A stretch of DNA of 11,320 nt, taken from assembly GCA_002298925.1 (NCBI GenBank), contig DBMM01000033.1, positions 13,415 to 24,734 of the forward strand, read 5' to 3'. Below the pieces are notes generated by a model. It worked only from the letters and a program-made list of their open reading frames with translations. It searched no databases and was not told the DNA's origin. The stretch is from Geobacter sp. UBA698. GTDB taxonomy: Bacteria > Desulfobacterota > Desulfuromonadia > Geobacterales > Pseudopelobacteraceae. The position numbers were made by a program, and so were the translations under genes. Shown one piece after another: positions 1 to 6,461 of the stretch (position 1 is its first letter; every line of letters starts with the position of its first letter).

Positions 1-20
1 GCTTTGATATGGAAATGGAA

Positions 21-824
21 TTAAATCCCCTCTGGCAACTGCCCTGCCGCGCGGCCTTTCACCTCGGCCATGACCTTTTCCAGCAGCGGGGCCAAGGCTT
101 CACCAGGCTGAATGGTTGCCGCCAGGCGCTGGATATGGCCGCGTTCCGCCAGCAGCCGGCAGGAGCTGGGAAAATTCAGGTCATAGACCCATGATATTTG
201 CAGCAGCTTGAAGTCGTTGAGGGTTTTAACGGTATCCAGTCGAATGACCCTGCCGGCGGCCAGGGTGGCAACGCATTCCGGCGAGATTTCAGGGCGATCC
301 GGAAAACCGAGGCTGGCCGCCGAAGCGCGCTCTTCGGGCGGCTTCTGAAAGTAATCGAGAAACACCCGCCAGATATCCAGCTTGTCGGCATCGCGCAGCA
401 GCTTGAGAAACAGCGCGGTCGGCGACTTCAGCCGTGCTGGCAGTTCCAGCAGATTATGAAAACGGACCGCCTCTTCGATCAGCAGGCGCTCACCCACTTC
501 CAGGCGCTCCAGCAGCCGCTGTTCCCGCAGCACCTCCACCGAGAGGCGGGCATGATTATCCGAGTCACTGTCCCGAAAGGTGCGCCAGCGGCGGTACTGG
601 GGGAATCGTCCCACATCGTGCAGCAGGGCCGCTGCAGCGGCGATGCGGGCATCATCGGGCGACAGCCCCTCCCCCGCGGCCAGAAGCTCCATGACCCGGC
701 ACACCTGGCCGGTATGCTCGACCTTCAGCCGGATATTGCGCAAACCATCGTCATCGGTATCGTAAAATGTCTGCACATAGCTGTCGAACCAGCTCTGCAG
801 TCTATCCAGTTCTGATTGGTTCAT
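21..824 (-). CDS. HD-domain metal-dependent phosphohydrolase
   Basis: The 267-residue protein has the HD superfamily metal site: H37 (in KVEHT), the H69-D70 doublet (in LLHDVG), H91 and H123, and a closing acidic motif RDADKLDI (D145, D147, D150). HD proteins of this kind are usually soluble phosphohydrolases acting on nucleotides or phosphoesters; the substrate is unknown here. I see no signal peptide, membrane segment or GGDEF/EAL partner domain, so it looks like a stand-alone enzyme. I chose the ATG at 824 because a GGAA ribosome-binding site lies just upstream and because the GTG alternative at 848 would sit at or before the expected transcription start of the promoter at 852-879. The gene is divergent from ligA, and nothing in the sequence ties it to DNA repair. 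The family assignment is firm; the function is open. Confidence 0.88.
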   Translation of the reverse strand: MNQSELDRLQSWFDSYVQTFYDTDDDGLRNIRLKVEHTGQVCRVMELLAAGEGLSPDDARIAAAAALLHDVGRFPQYRRWRTFRDSDSDNHARLSVEVLREQRLLERLEVGERLLIEEAVRFHNLLELPARLKSPTALFLKLLRDADKLDIWRVFLDYFQKPPEERASAASLGFPDRPEISPECVATLAAGRVIRLDTVKTLNDFKLLQISWVYDLNFPSSCRLLAERGHIQRLAATIQPGEALAPLLEKVMAEVKGRAAGQLPEGI

Positions 825-851
825 GACTGTTCCATAATTGAATTTCACTGC

Positions 852-879
852 ATAATACTGTAGTCTGCCGCGAAGTCAA
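852..879 (-). promoter_or_regulatory. Sigma70-type promoter for the HD-domain gene
   Basis: Reading the minus strand, the -35 box TTGACT (874-879) and the -10 box TATTAT (852-857) are separated by 16 bp, and each matches consensus at five of six bases. Transcription would start near 845, giving a leader of about 20 nt before the ATG at 824. I see no equally good promoter for ligA in the same gap. Confidence 0.65.
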
Positions 880-900
880 TCACATCACCTGAAGGTTCCC

Positions 901-2952
901 ATGCAACTGTCACTGCTTGACCCCGCCACTCCCGAAGAGATCGCCCGCAGCCGGGCCGAAGAGCTCCGCCGCCTGCTGGAGCAGCACAACCGGCTGTACT
1001 ACCTGCAGGACGCTCCGGTCATTTCCGATGCGGAATATGACGCCCTTTTCCGGGAACTGCAGCAGCTGGAGCGGCAGTTCCCCGAACTGGTGACCAGCTC
1101 GTCTCCCACCCAACGGGTGGGAGGTGCGCCCCTGGCCAAGTTCGCCCCCCTGGCCCACCGCCTGCCCATGCTCTCCCTGGAAAATGCCGTTAATGAGTCT
1201 GAAATTGCCGATTTTGACCAGCGCCTGAAGAAGATCCTCGGCCTGCCGGCGGAACAGGGCATCACCTATCTCTGCGAACCGAAGATGGACGGCCTGGCAG
1301 TGGAGCTGATCTACAGCGAAGGAGTGTTGACATCGGCCGCCACCCGCGGCGACGGCCTGACCGGCGAAGACGTCACCGAAAATGTACGCACCATCCGCTC
1401 GCTGCCGCTGCGCCTGACCGGCAGCAACGTGCCTCGGCTGCTGGAGGTGCGCGGCGAGGTTTTTCTGTCACTGGAGTCGTTCCAGCAGATCAACCGCGAG
1501 AAAGAGGAAAACGGTGAGCCCCCCTTTGTCAACCCGCGTAACGCCGCGGCCGGCTCATTGCGCCAGCTGGACCCGCGCATCACCGCCCGGCGGCCGCTCT
1601 CCATCTTCTGCTATGCCCCCGGCCTGGTCGAGGGAGCCGAGTTCGACTGCCAGCAGGCCTTCTTCGACAGCATCAGCGCCTGGGGACTGCCGGTCAACCC
1701 GCTGGTCCGCCGGGCAAACAACATTGACGAAGCAATCGAATATTACCGCCAGATGCTGCTGCAGCGTGAATCGCTTCCCTACGAGATCGACGGCACGGTC
1801 ATCAAGGTCGACGCCTTCCACCTGCAGCGCGAACTGGGTGAGAAGAGCCGTTCGCCCCGCTGGGCCGTGGCCTGCAAATTCCCGCCGCGCCAGGCGGAAA
1901 CCGTGCTGGAGGACATCCTGCTGTCGGTCGGACGCACCGGCGTGATCACCCCGGTGGCACAGCTGCGGCCGGTGGAGATCTCGGGGGTGACCGTCTCCCG
2001 CGCCACCCTGCACAACTGGGACGAAATCGCCCTCAAGGACATCCGCATCGGCGATACGGTGCTGGTGGAGCGGGCCGGCGACGTGATTCCGGCCGTGGTG
2101 CGGGTGCTGACGGAAAAGCGCAGCGGCGCCGAACGGCCGCTACCTCCGCCGGAACGCTGCCCGGAATGCGGCTCCGCCATCGTCCGGATCGCGGACGAGG
2201 TGGCTGTGCGCTGCATGGGGCTCTCCTGCCCGCCCCAGATCCGCCAGTCGATCCTGCATTTTGCCTCGCGCAACGCCATGGACATCGAGGGGCTGGGGGA
2301 AAAGTTCGTCGAGCAGCTGCTCTCCCTGGGCCTGGTAACAAGCGTGGCCGACATCTACCGCCTGTCGAAAGATGACTTCATGCGCTTCGAGCGCATGGGC
2401 GACAAGCTGGCCGCTAAACTGCTGGCGGCCATAGACAAGAGCAAACAGCAGGAACTGGGACGCTTCATCTTCGCCCTCGGCATCCGCCATGTGGGGGAAC
2501 GCACCGCCAAGGCGCTGGCCCAGGCCTTTGGGAGCCTGGAGCACCTTGAACAGGCCACCATGGAGGAGCTCGTCAGCATCCGCGACGTCGGCGCAACCGT
2601 GGCCGAAAGCATCCGCACCTTTTTCGACAACCAGGACAACATCGCCGTTATCCGCCGCATGCTGGCGGCCGGCGTCACCCCCACCGTGGAACAGAAGAAG
2701 GTCGGCGGCCGGTTCACCGGCAAGAGCTTCGTCTTTACCGGCACACTGACCCGCTTCACCCGAGAAGAGGCGCAGCGGCTAGTGGAGAACGAAGGGGGCG
2801 GTGCGGTAGGCTCGGTATCTAAAAAGACAGGATATGTCGTAGCTGGTGCCGATGCCGGCAGCAAACTGACCAAGGCCCGCGAGTTGGGGGTAACGGTACT
2901 GAGCGAGGAGGAGTTTCTGGAACTGCTGGAGCAGCCTGATACATCGGGTTAG
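901..2952 (+). CDS. ligA: NAD+-dependent DNA ligase LigA
   Basis: The 683-residue protein joins nicks in duplex DNA, using NAD+ as adenylate donor, in replication and repair; E. coli LigA is 671 residues. The N-terminal Ia domain has the HNRLYY and D-AEYD NAD+-binding motifs. The adenylation domain carries the nucleophile K128 in the KMDG motif (EPKMDGLAVE). The OB fold follows, then a four-cysteine zinc site (C420, C423, C438, C443), the helix-hairpin-helix region (about 450-590) and a C-terminal BRCT domain (about 603-675) starting around FTGKSFVFTGTL. The start is supported by GAAGG at 891-895, five bases before the ATG. All catalytic parts are intact and the gene is full length. The stop codon lies inside a palindrome (2944-2967). 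No intrinsic terminator with a T-run follows. Confidence 0.98.
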   Translation: MQLSLLDPATPEEIARSRAEELRRLLEQHNRLYYLQDAPVISDAEYDALFRELQQLERQFPELVTSSSPTQRVGGAPLAKFAPLAHRLPMLSLENAVNESEIADFDQRLKKILGLPAEQGITYLCEPKMDGLAVELIYSEGVLTSAATRGDGLTGEDVTENVRTIRSLPLRLTGSNVPRLLEVRGEVFLSLESFQQINREKEENGEPPFVNPRNAAAGSLRQLDPRITARRPLSIFCYAPGLVEGAEFDCQQAFFDSISAWGLPVNPLVRRANNIDEAIEYYRQMLLQRESLPYEIDGTVIKVDAFHLQRELGEKSRSPRWAVACKFPPRQAETVLEDILLSVGRTGVITPVAQLRPVEISGVTVSRATLHNWDEIALKDIRIGDTVLVERAGDVIPAVVRVLTEKRSGAERPLPPPERCPECGSAIVRIADEVAVRCMGLSCPPQIRQSILHFASRNAMDIEGLGEKFVEQLLSLGLVTSVADIYRLSKDDFMRFERMGDKLAAKLLAAIDKSKQQELGRFIFALGIRHVGERTAKALAQAFGSLEHLEQATMEELVSIRDVGATVAESIRTFFDNQDNIAVIRRMLAAGVTPTVEQKKVGGRFTGKSFVFTGTLTRFTREEAQRLVENEGGGAVGSVSKKTGYVVAGADAGSKLTKARELGVTVLSEEEFLELLEQPDTSG

Positions 2953-2981
2953 CAAGGCGCAACCCGACGGTCCGAGGACCG
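2944..2981 (+). repeat. REP-like palindromes overlapping the ligA 3' end
   Basis: Two inverted repeats lie back to back. TCGGGTT (2944-2950) pairs perfectly with AACCCGA (2961-2967) around a 10-nt loop. CGGTC (2968-2972) pairs with GACCG (2977-2981) around CGAG. The first arm supplies the T of the ligA stop codon. The style resembles extragenic palindromes (REP-type) of many proteobacteria, which are often present in many copies. There is no T-run after either stem, so this is not a standard intrinsic terminator, though it could protect the mRNA 3' end. Copy number elsewhere in the genome is unknown from here. Confidence 0.55.
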
Positions 2982-2989
2982 GCGTGAGT

Positions 2990-3018
2990 TTGACAGATCC
3001 GAATGAAATGCCTATAAA
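2990..3018 (+). promoter_or_regulatory. Sigma70-type promoter for the HDOD gene
   Basis: TTGACA (2990-2995, six of six) and TATAAA (3013-3018, five of six) are separated by 17 bp, the best promoter match in the window. Transcription would start near 3025, leaving an untranslated leader of about 190 nt before the GTG at 3213. It probably also serves the downstream DUF1847 gene. Confidence 0.72.
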
Positions 3019-3024
3019 TCTCCC

Positions 3025-3212
3025 TGGGAAAGAGTTATATGGCTGGCGAGTTGGAAGGGGCGACAATAAAACTACTACCGGCAGTTAGGAAAGTTGTGGG
3101 AAGTTTTCTTTTTACAAAACGTATCATGGGTACCCCGGACTTCACGGGGTATAATGGCAACTCACCGCCGCCCCCCTGCAGTTGAACTGAAATTACATGA
3201 AGGAAGCTTACA
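3025..3212 (+). other. Long 5' leader of the HDOD gene with a 7-bp hairpin
   Basis: No gene is visible in this stretch. TACCCCG (3131-3137) and CGGGGTA (3145-3151) form a perfect 7-bp stem with a 7-nt loop. A weaker GCTGG/CCGGC pairing is possible further upstream. The ribosome-binding site AGGA (3201-3204) sits eight bases before the GTG. I looked for a GEMM-type cyclic di-GMP riboswitch and did not find its conserved core. No T-run follows the 7-bp hairpin, so an intrinsic terminator is not supported. A regulatory RNA is possible but unproven. Confidence 0.4.
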
Positions 3213-4109
3213 GTGGAAAAAGCAGCCATGATGATCAAGGCCCGCAGACTGGTGAGGGATATCAGCGAACTGCCGCTCATCCCGACCATCGTCACACGGG
3301 TCATCTCCATGCTGGACAGCCAGGAGGGCGAACCGGATGAGATCGCCGACCTGCTGCTGTCCGACCCGGTGCTGGCGGCACGGGTCATCCGCCTGGTGAA
3401 CTCTCCGCTCTACCGCCCCAGCAGCGAGATCACCTCGGTCAAGCGCGCCCTGCTCTTTCTGGGCTTCAGGAGTGTACGGGACCTGATCCTGACCAGTTAC
3501 TTTATCAACGCCTTTCGGGAAAAGGAGCAGCCCTTTGACACAAAAGCATTCTGGATTCACTCCTTCAGTGTCGGCGCCGTTTCCCGCCGTCTGGCCGCCA
3601 TGGCCGGCTACCTGGACTCCGAAAAGGCCTACCTGACCGGCATTATCCACGACATCGGCAAGATGTTCCTGGGGCATTACCAGCAGCAGGAGTACAGCGC
3701 CATGCTGGCCGGCATCAGCGAAAGCGGCGGCAGCACCTACCAGGCCGAACAAAAATGCTTCGGCACCAGCCACAGCGAAATCGGTCTCTGCCTGGCCCAG
3801 CGCTGGAACTTCCCGCCGGCCTACTGCGACATCATCTCCCATCACCACACCCCGTCCTCGGCGACGGAGGACCCGCTGCTGACCGCGATAGTCACCCTGG
3901 CGGACCATGTCTGCATGGCCCACAACGGCAGCAACATCGCCCGGACCGGTCCCCTGGGACAGACGGAAGAAACCGCCTGGCAGATACTGCGGCAGCAGGC
4001 CCCCATGCTGACCGTCAGCGACATCGACAGCCTGATTGCATCCCTGAACACCGGGTTCGGGGAAATCGACCGCGAGGTTCGCAACATATTCATGACCATG
4101 GTGGCCTGA
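3213..4109 (+). CDS. HDOD domain signalling protein
   Basis: The 298-residue protein is a stand-alone HDOD domain spanning about residues 15-215. It opens with the family pattern ISELPLIPTIVTRV, then has the LLLSDPVLAARVIRLVNSPL block, the TSVKRALLFLGF block, an HD doublet at H146-D147 (GIIHDIGK), and the late SHSEIG...WNFP and SHHH segments. HDOD proteins are non-canonical relatives of HD phosphohydrolases that act in signalling and in control of motility, biofilm or cell cycle; most are thought to lack catalysis. There is no receiver, GGDEF or EAL domain here, so the input would have to come from a partner. The start codon is GTG, chosen because AGGA at 3201-3204 lies eight bases upstream and an internal ATG would trim the N-terminus. 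DUF1847 follows 47 bp later and may be co-transcribed. Confidence 0.9.
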   Translation: MEKAAMMIKARRLVRDISELPLIPTIVTRVISMLDSQEGEPDEIADLLLSDPVLAARVIRLVNSPLYRPSSEITSVKRALLFLGFRSVRDLILTSYFINAFREKEQPFDTKAFWIHSFSVGAVSRRLAAMAGYLDSEKAYLTGIIHDIGKMFLGHYQQQEYSAMLAGISESGGSTYQAEQKCFGTSHSEIGLCLAQRWNFPPAYCDIISHHHTPSSATEDPLLTAIVTLADHVCMAHNGSNIARTGPLGQTEETAWQILRQQAPMLTVSDIDSLIASLNTGFGEIDREVRNIFMTMVA

Positions 4110-4156
4110 CAGTCAGCAGCGACCGTGGCGTTATTTATCAAACGAAAGGAGCACCC

Positions 4157-4882
4157 ATGTCCGACGAAACCCCCGTATCCTGCTCGAAGTGCAGCGCGGT
4201 CTGGCAGAGCCGCGGAACAACCAACTGCTGGAGCGACGACCCGCTGACCGCACCCCCCCGGCCCGGAAACTGCCCCTCCAGCAGCTATGACGATGTGGTG
4301 GCGGCATCCCTGAACGACTACCACGGCGACAGCGAGGATGCCCGCATCGCCTTCGTGGCGGCCCGGGTGGAGGGGCTCTGCTACCAGCCGGTGCCGGGCA
4401 GCGATGCCGTCAATGCCCGCTGGACGCGGGTGGAGGACACCATCGCCTTTGCCAGACTGATGGGCTACAAGAAGATCGGCATCGCCACCTGCATCGGCCT
4501 GCTGGACGAGTCGGAGCGGCTCTCGGCCATACTGCGCGCCCAAGAACTGGAACCGCTCAGCGTCTGCTGCAAGGCCGGCAGCATCGACAAGCTGCAGCTG
4601 GGGCTGGCGGAAAGCGACAAGGTCAGGCCCGGCACCTTTGAGCCGGCCTGCAACCCCATCGCCCAGGCCGAGATCTGCAACCGGCTGGGTACCGACATGA
4701 ACATCATCGTCGGCCTCTGCGTCGGTCACGACATGCTCTTCAACAAACATTCAAAGGCACCGGTCACCACGCTGGTCGTCAAGGACCGGGTCACCGGCCA
4801 CAACCCGATTGCCGTGCTCTACGGCCAGAATTTCTATTACAAACGGCTGCAGAAACAGCCTGTGCTGAAAGGCGACGAATAG
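4157..4882 (+). CDS. DUF1847 family cysteine-rich putative metal-binding protein
   Basis: The 241-residue protein is cysteine-rich, with 11 cysteines: C9 and C12 as an N-terminal CxxC, then C24, C39, C75, C112, the C137-C138 pair, C165, C174 and C188. The C-terminal block GLCVGHDMLF followed by HSKAPVTTLVVKDR and a GHNPIAVLY segment is what I recognise as the DUF1847 signature. Members are annotated as putative metal-binding proteins and are common in strict anaerobes; no reaction is established. There is no signal peptide or membrane helix, so it is probably cytoplasmic. The start is fixed by AAGGAG (4146-4151) five bases before the ATG; the longer open frame upstream overlaps the HDOD gene and has no such site. 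It probably shares the HDOD transcript. An iron-sulfur or zinc site is an inference from the cysteines only. Confidence 0.85.
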   Translation: MSDETPVSCSKCSAVWQSRGTTNCWSDDPLTAPPRPGNCPSSSYDDVVAASLNDYHGDSEDARIAFVAARVEGLCYQPVPGSDAVNARWTRVEDTIAFARLMGYKKIGIATCIGLLDESERLSAILRAQELEPLSVCCKAGSIDKLQLGLAESDKVRPGTFEPACNPIAQAEICNRLGTDMNIIVGLCVGHDMLFNKHSKAPVTTLVVKDRVTGHNPIAVLYGQNFYYKRLQKQPVLKGDE

Positions 4883-4887
4883 CCCCC

Positions 4888-4912
4888 TTGACAACCGGAA
4901 ATTAGACATTAT
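4888..4912 (+). promoter_or_regulatory. Candidate promoter for the small heat-shock protein gene
   Basis: A CTTGACA element (TTGACA at 4888-4893) begins five bases after the DUF1847 stop codon. The best downstream partner is GACATTAT (4905-4912), which gives 11 bp of spacing. That is too close for a good sigma70 promoter. It resembles the short-spaced sigma32 (RpoH) arrangement only loosely, because the C-rich part of the sigma32 -10 box is missing. No CIRCE inverted repeat is visible. The type of promoter is therefore uncertain. Confidence 0.4.
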
Positions 4913-4965
4913 GTTTTTAGATGGGTAAAATGAGTCCCAATTCGCAAGCAAAGGAGAACAAGACC

Positions 4966-5412
4966 ATGGCACTTGTCAAATACAATCCCTTGAGGGAACT
5001 GCGCGGCATGCAGGAGCAGATGAACAGGCTATTGAACCTCTCCTGGAACCATGACCTGGCCGGAGAGGACATCAAGGAGGGCATCTGGCAACCAGCGGTG
5101 GACATCTTCGAAACCGAGGAGTCGATCGTCATCAAGGCGGAACTGCCTGATGTGGACCAGAAGGACATCGATGTGCGCATTGAGGATAACACCCTGATAC
5201 TGAAGGGCGAACGAAAACACGAGGGTGAGGTCAAAAAGGAAAATTACCACCGCATCGAGCGCTACTTCGGTTCCTTCCAGCGCAGCTTCAGCCTGCCAGC
5301 CACCATTCAGCAGGACAATGTCAGCGCAACCTGCGAAAGAGGTGTTCTCACGATCACCCTCCCCAAAAAGGAAGAAACCAAACCGAAGCAGATCAAAGTC
5401 CAGATCAGCTGA
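4966..5412 (+). CDS. Small heat-shock protein, Hsp20/alpha-crystallin family
   Basis: The 148-residue protein is an ATP-independent holdase chaperone that binds unfolding proteins and forms large oligomers. The N-terminal arm (1-40) is MALVKYNPLRELRGMQEQMN, typical of bacterial class A members. The alpha-crystallin domain spans about 42-135, with ELPDVDQKDIDV, TLILKGERKHE, the RIERYFGSFQRSFSLP block and the GVL motif at 126-128. The C-terminal IKV (143-145) is the I-x-I/V tail that docks into neighbouring subunits. I chose the ATG at 4966 because AAGGAG (4951-4956) lies nine bases before it and homologues start with this MALVKYNP-like segment; the in-frame ATG at 4921 has no ribosome-binding site. 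A strong terminator follows at 5437-5465, so the gene probably ends a transcript. Confidence 0.94.
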   Translation: MALVKYNPLRELRGMQEQMNRLLNLSWNHDLAGEDIKEGIWQPAVDIFETEESIVIKAELPDVDQKDIDVRIEDNTLILKGERKHEGEVKKENYHRIERYFGSFQRSFSLPATIQQDNVSATCERGVLTITLPKKEETKPKQIKVQIS

Positions 5413-5436
5413 TGCTCTGACATCCGAGCCATGTTC

Positions 5437-5465
5437 AAGGGCCGGGAAATCCCGGCCTTTTTTTT
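5437..5465 (+). terminator. Intrinsic terminator after the Hsp20 gene
   Basis: GGCCGGG (5440-5446) and CCCGGCC (5451-5457) form a perfect 7-bp stem with a 4-nt loop AAAT. It is extended by a G-T wobble and two A-T pairs, and a run of eight T (5458-5465) follows. This is a textbook rho-independent terminator, 24 bases after the Hsp20 stop codon. Confidence 0.93.
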
Positions 5466-5607
5466 AATATCTCCCCCCATCGCGACGGTCGTTTCAAGCG
5501 ACCCTACCCGTCCGTTCATCCCCCTTCCCGGCAGCGATAACCTCTTCAGATAAGATCCCACATATTTTATTAAAAATGAAATTTTTTACCATAGTTAAAA
5601 TTATTGG

Positions 5608-5637
5608 TTGACATTTAGCTGAAATAAAATATTTTAT
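5608..5637 (+). promoter_or_regulatory. Promoter of the XRE-cupin gene with a palindromic candidate operator
   Basis: TTGACA (5608-5613, perfect -35) and TATTTT (5630-5635, four of six) are separated by 16 bp. A 14-bp perfect palindrome, ATAAAATATTTTAT (5624-5637), covers the -10 box. Its half ATATTTTAT recurs upstream at 5562-5570. The surrounding DNA (about 5540-5665) is much more AT-rich than the genes. Placement over the -10 would suit repression, possibly by the XRE protein itself; this is an inference. Confidence 0.6.
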
Positions 5638-5679
5638 AGGTAGTAAACATTGCACTTTAAAAACATGTTTGGACGCTAT

Positions 5680-5721
5680 GGCGCACTTTGCAGGCCCTGC
5701 CGCTCCCGCGCGAAGTGCGCC
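5680..5721 (+). promoter_or_regulatory. 42-nt stem-loop in the leader of the XRE-cupin gene
   Basis: GGCGCACTTTGC (5680-5691) pairs with GCGAAGTGCGCC (5710-5721) along 12 positions, with one G-T wobble, around an 18-nt loop. The core GCACTTT also occurs as a direct copy at 5652-5658. The structure lies between the predicted transcription start (about 5642) and the ATG at 5758. It could be an RNA element or a split operator. There is no T-run after it, so it is not an intrinsic terminator. A shorter perfect palindrome, AAACATGTTT, is present at 5661-5670. Confidence 0.55.
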
Positions 5722-5757
5722 GTTACAACCAATGAGACACACGAGGTAGCTGCAGGC

Positions 5758-6321
5758 ATGTCAGAATACAATATCGGAACCAAAATCAAGGAACTCCGCA
5801 AAGCGAGAAAACTGACGCTTCAGGATGTAGCCCATGAAACGGGCTTTTCAACTGCCCTTATTTCCCAAATTGAAAATGACAATGTTTCACCTCCCATCGC
5901 CACACTTTCAAAGATTGCCAAATTTTTTGATGTCAAGATCGGGGTTTTCTTTGCAGAGTCCGAGGATGAATGCCGTTTCGAGGTTATTCGCTCCCACGAG
6001 CGCACCATGATTCCCCGGGTCATTTCCCAGGATGGGGCCAACCATGGCTACTTCTATGAATCCCTGTCCAATCACAAGAAAAACAAGAAGATGGAGCCCT
6101 TTATCCTTACGCTGAACAAGAAGGCCATGGATACCAGCACCTACTGCCACGACGGAGAAGAGTTCCTCTTCGTCATGAAAGGCAATGCCGAACTGCTGCT
6201 CGACGATCAGCACATCCTTCTGAACGAGGGTGACGGAGTCTACTTTGATTCCACCCTCAAGCACCGCCTGCTTTCATCTGAATCCGAGGAGGTAAAGGTT
6301 CTGGCAGTGGTTATAAAATAG
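5758..6321 (+). CDS. XRE-family transcriptional regulator with C-terminal cupin domain
   Basis: The 187-residue protein has an N-terminal HTH_3/XRE domain (about residues 7-64; TLQDVAHETGFSTALISQIE is the helix-turn-helix core) and a C-terminal cupin_2 domain (about 110-187) with H131, E135 and H169 in the positions of the cupin metal or ligand site. This architecture is typical of one-component regulators that sense a small molecule and control neighbouring metabolic genes. The ATG at 5758 is preferred because it puts the start just before the conserved IGTKIKELRKARKLTL segment; GAGG at 5743-5746 is rather far (11 bases), so translation may be modest. The first 120 coding bases are about 42% G+C by hand count, lower than the flanking genes. 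The likely targets are the downstream carboxylase genes and its own promoter, both inferred from position. Confidence 0.9.
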   Translation: MSEYNIGTKIKELRKARKLTLQDVAHETGFSTALISQIENDNVSPPIATLSKIAKFFDVKIGVFFAESEDECRFEVIRSHERTMIPRVISQDGANHGYFYESLSNHKKNKKMEPFILTLNKKAMDTSTYCHDGEEFLFVMKGNAELLLDDQHILLNEGDGVYFDSTLKHRLLSSESEEVKVLAVVIK

Positions 6322-6412
6322 ACAGGTCAACGGGCATCCCGCGTATTCCTTCTCCGTTTGCCGACACAGAATGCTTCAGGTCGCAACATTCGTAAAATGC
6401 AGGTCTCCACGA

Positions 6413-6432
6413 CTTGCTGAAAGCTTGCTGAA
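6413..6432 (+). repeat. Tandem CTTGCTGAA direct repeat upstream of the carboxyltransferase
   Basis: CTTGCTGAA occurs at 6413-6421 and again at 6424-6432, a period of 11 bp, close to one helical turn. It lies 30-49 bp before the carboxyltransferase start, in the 140-bp gap after the regulator gene. Spacing on one face of the helix would suit a protein-binding site. I found no convincing separate promoter in this gap; TAAAAT at 6393-6398 could be a -10 but lacks a good -35. Confidence 0.4.
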
Positions 6433-6461
6433 CTACTCCATGCAACGAAAGGATGGCGCAG

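Noticed and set aside
3131..3151. Terminator for ligA.
   Set aside because: The stem is good but there is no T-run after it, and the position is about 180 bp beyond the stop codon and downstream of the next promoter.
3150..3155. Perfect TATAAT -10 hexamer just upstream of the HDOD gene.
   Set aside because: It overlaps the right arm of the hairpin at 3131-3151 and has no acceptable -35 at 15-19 bp spacing. The promoter at 2990-3018 is clearly better.
3025..3212. Cyclic di-GMP (GEMM) riboswitch in the leader of the HDOD gene.
   Set aside because: GEMM elements are common in Geobacter relatives, but the conserved GGCAAA and GACGCAAAGC core segments are not present.
3755..4156. Longer N-terminus for the DUF1847 protein overlapping the HDOD gene.
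   Set aside because: There is no ribosome-binding site for the longer form, while AAGGAG sits five bases before the ATG at 4157.
5650..5757. Longer N-terminus for the XRE regulator.
   Set aside because: It would begin at a TTG without a ribosome-binding site, would run through the leader stem-loop, and adds 36 residues absent from XRE family starts.
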